A stretch of 64,000 nucleotides of DNA from the NCBI GenBank assembly GCA_004794655.1, contig SMMW01000585.1:1692001-1756000 (forward strand), in the 5' to 3' direction. This document shows positions 58,441-64,000 of this stretch, one piece after another. The translations under genes and the position numbers were made by a program. Numbering within the stretch: position 1 is the first letter of the stretch; every line of letters starts with the position of its first letter. The notes below the pieces were generated by a model. The model saw only the letters and a list, made by a program, of their open reading frames with translations. It did no database searches and was not told the origin of the DNA. This DNA is from Marisa cornuarietis (lineage: Eukaryota > Mollusca > Gastropoda > Architaenioglossa > Ampullariidae).

Positions 58441-58786
58441 AATATGCTCTCTTCCTCCCATCTTTAATTTATAATGATGTGGCTTCGTAGATACCTTATA
58501 CTTGCTGATCGACAAAGAGCGCATGAAATATAAATCAGACAAACAGAATTAATCACGATGACGATGGCAGAGATGATTTACAAACAGTGCACTTTTTACG
58601 GTCACCTTAATGTTGCGGCTTTGCTTGCCGTCGCTTTTTTATATTTTTTTTACACGGGCAGTGTTGTTGTTTAGGTTGTGATCTCTAGCTTTACTTGTTT
58701 GTAAACATTGCGTAGAAGTAGATGGTTGGGTGGACTGTCACGTTGCTTACATTTTAGGTTCGCTTTTTGTTTGCGGTGGGTTTGGT

Positions 58787-58792
58787 TTTATT
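58787..58792 (-). terminator. Poly(A) signal AATAAA (minus strand)
   Basis: The + strand reads TTTATT about 100 bases beyond the stop of the exon candidate 58891-59114. Confidence 0.3.
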
Positions 58793-58890
58793 TTGTTTGT
58801 TTGTTATTTTTGGGAAGGGGATGGAGGTACTGGTTGTTATTATTATTAGCGAATGGGCAGTTTGTTAAAAATAATGTCCAGCCTGCATTT

Positions 58891-59114
58891 CTACTGCACG
58901 AGTCGCAAAGTCGTGCTCGAGGTCGTCGCATTATACTTGTTGGCGAGGCCTTCTATCTGGCTGCTCAAATCGTCGGCTCGCTTGCAGGTCCTTGCATGTC
59001 CTGTCTGCTGGTGCGACGCTCGATTGCGCACACTGGAGACAAAAACAGGGCTTGGGGTGCCTTCCGACAGGCTGCCGCTCAGCAGCTGCAGCATGCGGAT
59101 TGAAATTTCGCTGA
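58891..59114 (-). CDS. Candidate terminal exon (minus strand), unidentified protein
   Basis: On the minus strand the acceptor GACATTTTCTCTTCAAG is followed by two codon-completing bases (phase-1 intron) and 73 codons to TAG. The product includes EISIRMLQLLSGSLSEGTPS and later a helix-like ADDLSSQIEGLANKYNATTS; it is polar, Ser-rich and free of low complexity. A canonical AATAAA follows at 58787-58792. Plus-strand frames also cross this segment (58708-59119) but are hydrophobic and fragmentary, so I favour the minus strand. No family is recognised. Confidence 0.4.
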
Positions 59115-59224
59115 CTTGAAGAGAAAATGTCACTGACAAAGGTCGCCGCATCCGTGCGAGCGTTGCGTCACGCCCTGCTCTGTGACTGGAAGCGAAGACG
59201 TTAAGAATAGCACTGTGAGATCTT

Positions 59225-59325
59225 TACTGGCAGTATTGGCAGAACGTGCGGAAGCAAGGGTTCGATGCAGGTTTGCGGTCCTGAGTCAGGCGGGTACGTC
59301 CACCGAGCTACCTCGTTTCGTTCTT
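59225..59325 (-). mobile_element. tRNA-derived SINE head
   Basis: The minus strand reads GGTAGCTCGGTGGACG (a near-ideal A-box), then CGCCTGACTCAGGACCGC in the anticodon-arm region and a B-box-like CATCGAACCC. This is the order and approximate length of a tRNA gene, with several mispaired positions, so a SINE head or tRNA pseudogene rather than a working tRNA. Confidence 0.65.
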
Positions 59326-60800
59326 CCTACCCTTTGCTGAATGGAAGTTGAATATTTTCGTCAGCAAAGACTTTCTCATCTCTGGTGTTATGGATGTGAA
59401 GCCCCACTGAGCAAGGATTATTGGAGTACCTCACCCAGATTTGAGCTTCTTGACGCCTTCGTGAAGGTACCCGTGCACTGTCTACCTGCCCATCTTTCTC
59501 TTACACATGCGTGCGCACACACACCATAGACGTCTGGCAAGAACGTAACGAGAATTAATAAGAAAAGAAAAAGTGTACACAAGCTGCACCACGATAATGA
59601 CAGTAAATGGCGGCTTGTTTTAAATGCACCCGTGTAGTTCCTGTAACCATGCTTTGCTCTCAGCCACGCACAGTTCCTATTCCGTTCTTCGTAAGTAGCG
59701 TATACACAACAACAACGACGCTATTTGCCAAGGTCGGCGCTGTACATGCCCGCGCTCCCCGCCCCTCGCCGGCTCCCCCCACCCCCCGGTCCGTCATACG
59801 CTGCTGACGAGTGGTTCTCGCCTTACCGGAATGCCCCGCTCGTGTTGCAGGGAAGGTGGGAAAGAGATGATGGGGGATGGAGGGTGCAGTCAGCGCATGG
59901 GCTCGGCGTGATCATCACTTATTACCAACGCCTTGCCTGTCGCTCTTTCAGTTCTGTAGCCCCCGTGTGTGCTTGGTGGTGGGGAAGAATGGGGAGAGAG
60001 GTTGTAAGAAGTTTAATGTCATTTCATGACATGAATTGGACGAAAATGGTGTAGCTTTGGCAGAAAAAATGCAGATCCTTTACATTCTGATTGAGATCAG
60101 TAATCTTCGAATGTCTCTCTACCTCTCTGTGTGCGCGTGCGTGTCTATGTGTGTGTTGTACACGCTAGCACCGTGCCTCCTTCATTCCTCATCCATCTAT
60201 GCGCCCAACCCCGGGCTACCGCCACTTCCGTCAGATCGTCCCGTTGTCATGACTTCAGGGTGCCATCCCCGATTCCCAGTCATTACAAATTTAGAAAGTC
60301 CCTTACGCTGGCTGTTCACGTATGCATATAAGAAACTGCTGTTTGTTCTCTGCTTCAGATCCCAGTTACAGAGGTTTTTAGCTGCTATCCGTTAATTATG
60401 GCAAAGATAACGACGCGTTTTCGCTGTAGCCTAGCCACTATCAATAAAAAGTAGGCATGAGTTTTGTGAACATAATCGTCAACAGCCTCTTTCGACTGGC
60501 AGTCCGCAATTATTTTTTTTTTGGGGGGGGGGAGGGGCAGGGTAATGGGAACGTTGAAGCGGAATTTGTTTACAAGTGCATCCCGAATGTCACGCTTCTT
60601 CGCAGATTTGTAGTATGTCAGTATGGGCTTGGGTAAAACAAATTACAGCCCTTGCTACGCCTTTGGAGTGGTTTGTAACTGGGCGTATCCGCCAGTTTTC
60701 ACCAGCGACTCGCCGCTGCTGCCTGTTGTTAGTGGCGACTGTTAGACCAACAAGGGTCAGTATGACGGAAAACAGCGCTCACTCAAGATGAAAGATTTGT
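59326..60800. other. No confident gene
   Basis: Several plus-strand frames of 60-120 codons overlap (for example 59725-60054, 60036-60395) without recognised domains. On the minus strand near 60812 a donor-like AACAG|GTAAGT is present with no identifiable exon. T8G9-type runs lie near 60510-60535. Confidence 0.35.
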
Positions 60801-60821
60801 TTTTCTTACTTACCTGTTGCT

Positions 60822-60841
60822 CTGTGTGTGTGTGTGTGTGG
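60822..60841. repeat. (GT)n microsatellite
   Basis: About 20 bp of GT. Confidence 0.8.
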
Positions 60842-60862
60842 AGACCATTCAGTAATGTTTTC

Positions 60863-61080
60863 CTAACACACCTGCCAAGTTCCACGGCTTCTGTGAGATT
60901 GTGATTGGTGAGGAACAAAAGGTTCATTGCAGTTCAGCAGGTCGTTAGCAAACTGGACGCGGGGTACCTCATGCCGCCTCCTCTCCAAACACCCGACAAA
61001 CACGGCGCTCTGTCGCAGCATGTCCGCCACGTCGCCTGACTGCCCCTGTCCGCCACTACTTTCTTTTGAACACATACAGG
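60863..61080. other. Coding-like segment, strand undecided
   Basis: Two readings compete. On the + strand, after TTCATTGCAG at 60932, 34 codons are open to TGA (61037-61039) and include SKLDAGYLMPPPLQTPDKHG. On the minus strand, 70 codons are open from 61075 to 60863 and include GDVADMLRQSAVFVGCLERR. Both compositions are gene-like, but neither has a strong pyrimidine tract at its acceptor. At least one is expected to be spurious. Confidence 0.25.
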
Positions 61081-62747
61081 TTTGCCCTCCGTTTCTCTCT
61101 CTCTCTCTCTGGATGTGGGTGTGTTCTATGCATTTGTTTGCAGAGCGTGCTCCTCTATTAATTCATTATTCACAAATTATTCATTTTATCCTCTTTAAAG
61201 TGCTTTGTGGTAGAAGAAAAATCCTTTGGGGAAATTTAATGTTTCTCTCAATGTTTAATATGAGGATCTGAGAGCAGTTCTGCCTCGGTAATTCAAATCA
61301 GCAGGTGAAAGCGATTTGGATTTTAACTGGCTTTATCCTCGCACTTGCAAATTTGAACGAAGACGTGGCTGTTTATTGCACATAAACCCGCGCCGAAGCG
61401 TGGGTTGTTTCTGACAACATGAACAGAAAATAAAACCACAGTTTTCCTTCTTGTCCTGCCTCTCTTGTTGCGAGAACTGTGTTGCTTTTTAATCAGGACT
61501 ACGGTGCGAAGGTTCGCACAGTCTTGCCCATCAGTTACAGGCACCACGGAGAATGAGGTTTATGGCAGCTGAGTCTTACGATCAGTTCGGCAAGAAAACA
61601 TAGCTCCTTAAATTAAAATTGTCATTTATTTTTGCCTGTTTGTTTCCGAAGTTTTGAATTCTAAAAATAGTCCCCATTTGACCGTCTAATGAATGTCGGG
61701 TTTTGAGTATTACTCAGCATTACAGATGTGTATGTTAGCAATGCGTTCTTCTGTTTCCTTCTTCCCCTTCCTAATGAGTCATTTGTCCCGGGGCTCGGCA
61801 GCGATGACATCTCACAGATACCACTTCTAGTGAGGACGGTGGACAGCCTGTATTGCATTCTTTGGCATTTAACTAGGAACACGGGAAAATCTTATAAGGC
61901 ATCGCGGTAACCCGGCAGAAAAGTAGGTTTCGTGTTTGTTACTACAATGACTTGTGATGGTTGACTAGTTTGATGACCTGTCGGCAGTGCAGACGTAGCG
62001 CACGTCATTACGAATCAAAGGGAAGCGCAGTATTTCCTCGATGTTTGCAAGTGTTGCTTCTTTGCATGCGGCTAAAGGCTTGCAGAATAGTTTTGCCAAC
62101 GGACATTACCCGCAAATAGAAATACTGTACCCGCATTTGCACAGTGTGGAACGGATGCATATTATCTCTTTCTCTCTCACACGCACACACATGCACACAT
62201 ATGCATGCACGCACATATGATGCTGACAGCAGTTAGCGATAACATGATTGTGCACTTCCGTCGAACAATAGATTTTCATGCACTTCCCTATTCGTTGTCC
62301 AACCCTATCTCTTTCTTTCTCTCTCTCACACACACACACACACAGCATCGCGTTGATTTTTAAAATTATCTCCTGACGAGTAGGTACACAGGTTTACCAG
62401 GTGCTTCTCTCCGACACCCAGTAGACAGCAGAGTTATGCTGGCAAGATAATCTTTGACACGTGTATCAGGTAAAGATATAGTGTGGCCTGTGGCATCGTG
62501 CCGCCAGTCTCTTAAAAACTTGTCTTTTCCGGTCTCCTAGTTGATGGTGTGCCCCTGTGTTGTGCGTGCGTGTGCGGGTGGAAGACGTGGGGCGTGTGCC
62601 TGCTTGCACGCACGTGCGTGTGCATGTGAAAGAAAGAGAATGAGGACATGAGAAGGGTGGCCCATTGAGTCATACCACCTGAAGGTTGTCTCCCCTCTCC
62701 TGAAGATCCGAGTCTTTTCATACAACATTTATCTCGGTAGCTTTAAG
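61081..62747. other. No gene; CA and CT microsatellites
   Basis: A CT run lies at 61096-61110 and compound CT/CA runs at about 62163-62215 and 62309-62344. The other frames are short and unsupported. Confidence 0.45.
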
Positions 62748-62989
62748 CTACAGCGAGAGGCTCGCATCTTTTAGACACCCATGTTTGTCGCATCTTGAAA
62801 GCCCGCGGTGTGCGAACGTGCCCGGAGAGGCTGGGTCATCAGGTTTCCTTAGTGGGACACTGTTCTCGTATTGTCTGCCCCATGATTTGCTCGCGCTCTC
62901 CGCCCCGCTTCTGGCTGTAGTCCACCCTTGCTCCCCCCACCCCCCATCCCAAAGACGTTTTAATAGTTCAAGAAGGAAATACTTTGTCT
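62748..62989 (-). CDS. Candidate terminal exon (minus strand), unidentified protein
   Basis: On the minus strand the acceptor CTTGTCCATCAATCTTTAG is followed by two codon-completing bases (phase-1 intron) and 79 codons to TAG. The frame includes TKYFLLELLKRLWDGGWGEQ and later SVPLRKPDDPASPGTFAHRG. The same frame continues upstream to an ATG at 63065, so a 105-codon single-exon reading is also possible. The opposite strand is open for 71 codons. No family is recognised. Confidence 0.3.
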
Positions 62990-63244
62990 CTAAAGATTGA
63001 TGGACAAGGTTGGAGGGCCATCGTGCACGGGAACACGCCTCTTGTGTTAGCATTCCCCGTTTCATATTTAAATAAAGCTAGCAGTGTTCACCAAGGCGCC
63101 AGCACCTCTGAGGGCAATGCCTTTTGTCAAATCCTAGTCTTGGTCATTACGTCAGAGGGCGCTGGCGAAAACGGCAGTTTTCCTGTTTGTGGTGACGATA
63201 TTGAATAAAATATTGATTATTAATGATGTTCATACTTCTCCTGG

Positions 63245-63420
63245 AGGGCGGTCCGGTGGCGCAAAGGTTAGCGCCTGCCACCAATACTGTTTGGGTTGAC
63301 TGTCCCGGGTTCAGGTCTCGTCTCGGCCACGCTGTTCTTTCTCTGTATGTGGCATCTGTTTACAGGGCTAGCTGCTTTTTCGTGATACCTGGCTCGGCGT
63401 AAAACACAAATTCCCTCCCT
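63245..63420 (+). mobile_element. tRNA-derived SINE, same family as the copy at 20.1 kb
   Basis: It has an A-box (TGGCGCAAAGGTTAGCG from 63257), a B-box-like GGTTCAGGTC (63308-63317) and then a body containing TCTCGTCTCGG, CACGCTGTTCTTTCTCTG, TATGTGGCATCTGTTTACAG and CTGGCTCGGCGT. The body aligns throughout with the reverse complement of 19985-20180. Better preserved A- and B-boxes suggest this copy is younger. A pyrimidine-rich tail follows. Confidence 0.9.
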
Positions 63421-64000
63421 TCCTACTTCTCACGGCTTCTCACTCACTCTCAACACACACACTGCTGAGGGAGATTTAACAGTTTAACCGTCTTTTAAGA
63501 ACAAAGAAAAAGTAAATTGTTGAGTGTGCAAAGTAAAAGATTGGCTTTTTTAAACAAAATATAAATCCGATCGCGTCACATCACTTATGCATGCAGGAGT
63601 GGCGGCACACACGTAACCATTTAAGGAAAACTGTAAAGTCGACATAAGAACAAATATTGTGTGTGTGAATATGTTAGGGGAGAGTAGCTGTGTTTTTTTG
63701 GGCTACTCAGCTCCATTTTACCTCCCACAGTAGTCAGATATACATCTCATATTAGATCCTGCTCTCTAGTAATCAGTTTTATGTTGCGTCACACTTGATC
63801 CTGCTCTCAAGCTCATCTTTGCCTCAGCCTCCTCTCATTTTCCTACCACCACCACCCTCCGGCTCCTGCTGCATGCACACACACGCACTTCCGGTCATGT
63901 CGCACCTTCCGGTCCACCCTCTTCATTTGCCCCTTTGCTCTACCCCATACCCCTTTTCCTGCGATCCTCCGCCTCGAGAGTTTGTGTCGCACTCCCGGTG
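63421..64000. other. No gene seen
   Basis: Pyrimidine-rich towards the end, with CA runs at 63452-63462 and 63876-63887. CACTTCCGGT and CACCTTCCGG recur near 63886-63915, a possible imperfect short repeat. Confidence 0.45.

Noticed and set aside
59225..59325. Functional tRNA gene
   Set aside because: The A-box is good, but the arms do not pair well and the B-box has several mismatches, so it is better explained as a SINE head or pseudogene.

Overview
The window looks like non-coding-rich nuclear DNA of an animal. I see no bacterial-style gene packing, no long uninterrupted coding sequence, no rRNA and no intact tRNA gene. It has many CA, GATA, ATC and CGTG microsatellites, several minisatellites, many tRNA-derived SINE copies and a mariner-type nonautonomous DNA transposon. 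The repeat content suggests a lophotrochozoan, perhaps a gastropod mollusc. That placement is an impression from repeat style and base composition, not a database match.

Layout. 1-25 kb is mostly AT-rich intron-like or intergenic sequence. It holds a 743-bp TA-flanked transposon (3703-4445), SINE copies near 8.0, 13.0 and 20.1 kb, SINE/LINE-like 3' tails near 15.4, 16.7, 19.2 and 24.8 kb, and the largest microsatellites. 25-31.4 kb on the + strand carries the best run of splice-like signals: very short candidate exons of 12, 15 and 24 nt, followed by open segments that start right after acceptor-like sites. Four of these end at stop codons (29608-29722, 29974-30159, 30818-31041, 31254-31389), two with AATAAA nearby. 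One reading is the 3' end of a long-intron gene with alternative last exons, but it is not proven. 36.2-37.2 kb is a repeat-like block bounded by a 10-bp inverted repeat. 37.3-42.5 kb is AT-rich and almost featureless. From about 42.6 kb the sequence becomes visibly richer in G+C. That part carries several more SINEs, a CpG-rich block (45.7-46.5 kb) with a 98-codon open exon candidate, longer open frames at 49-53 kb, and four minus-strand segments that look like terminal exons (45.2, 57.9, 58.9 and 62.8 kb).

No protein family was recognised in any candidate exon, so no gene symbols are given. Strong acceptor-like sites followed by 40-100 open codons are expected many times by chance in 64 kb, so these entries are hypotheses of low to moderate confidence. 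The repeats, the transposon and most SINE calls rest on direct sequence structure and are more secure. How the candidate exons join, and whether they belong to one or several genes, cannot be settled without transcripts.
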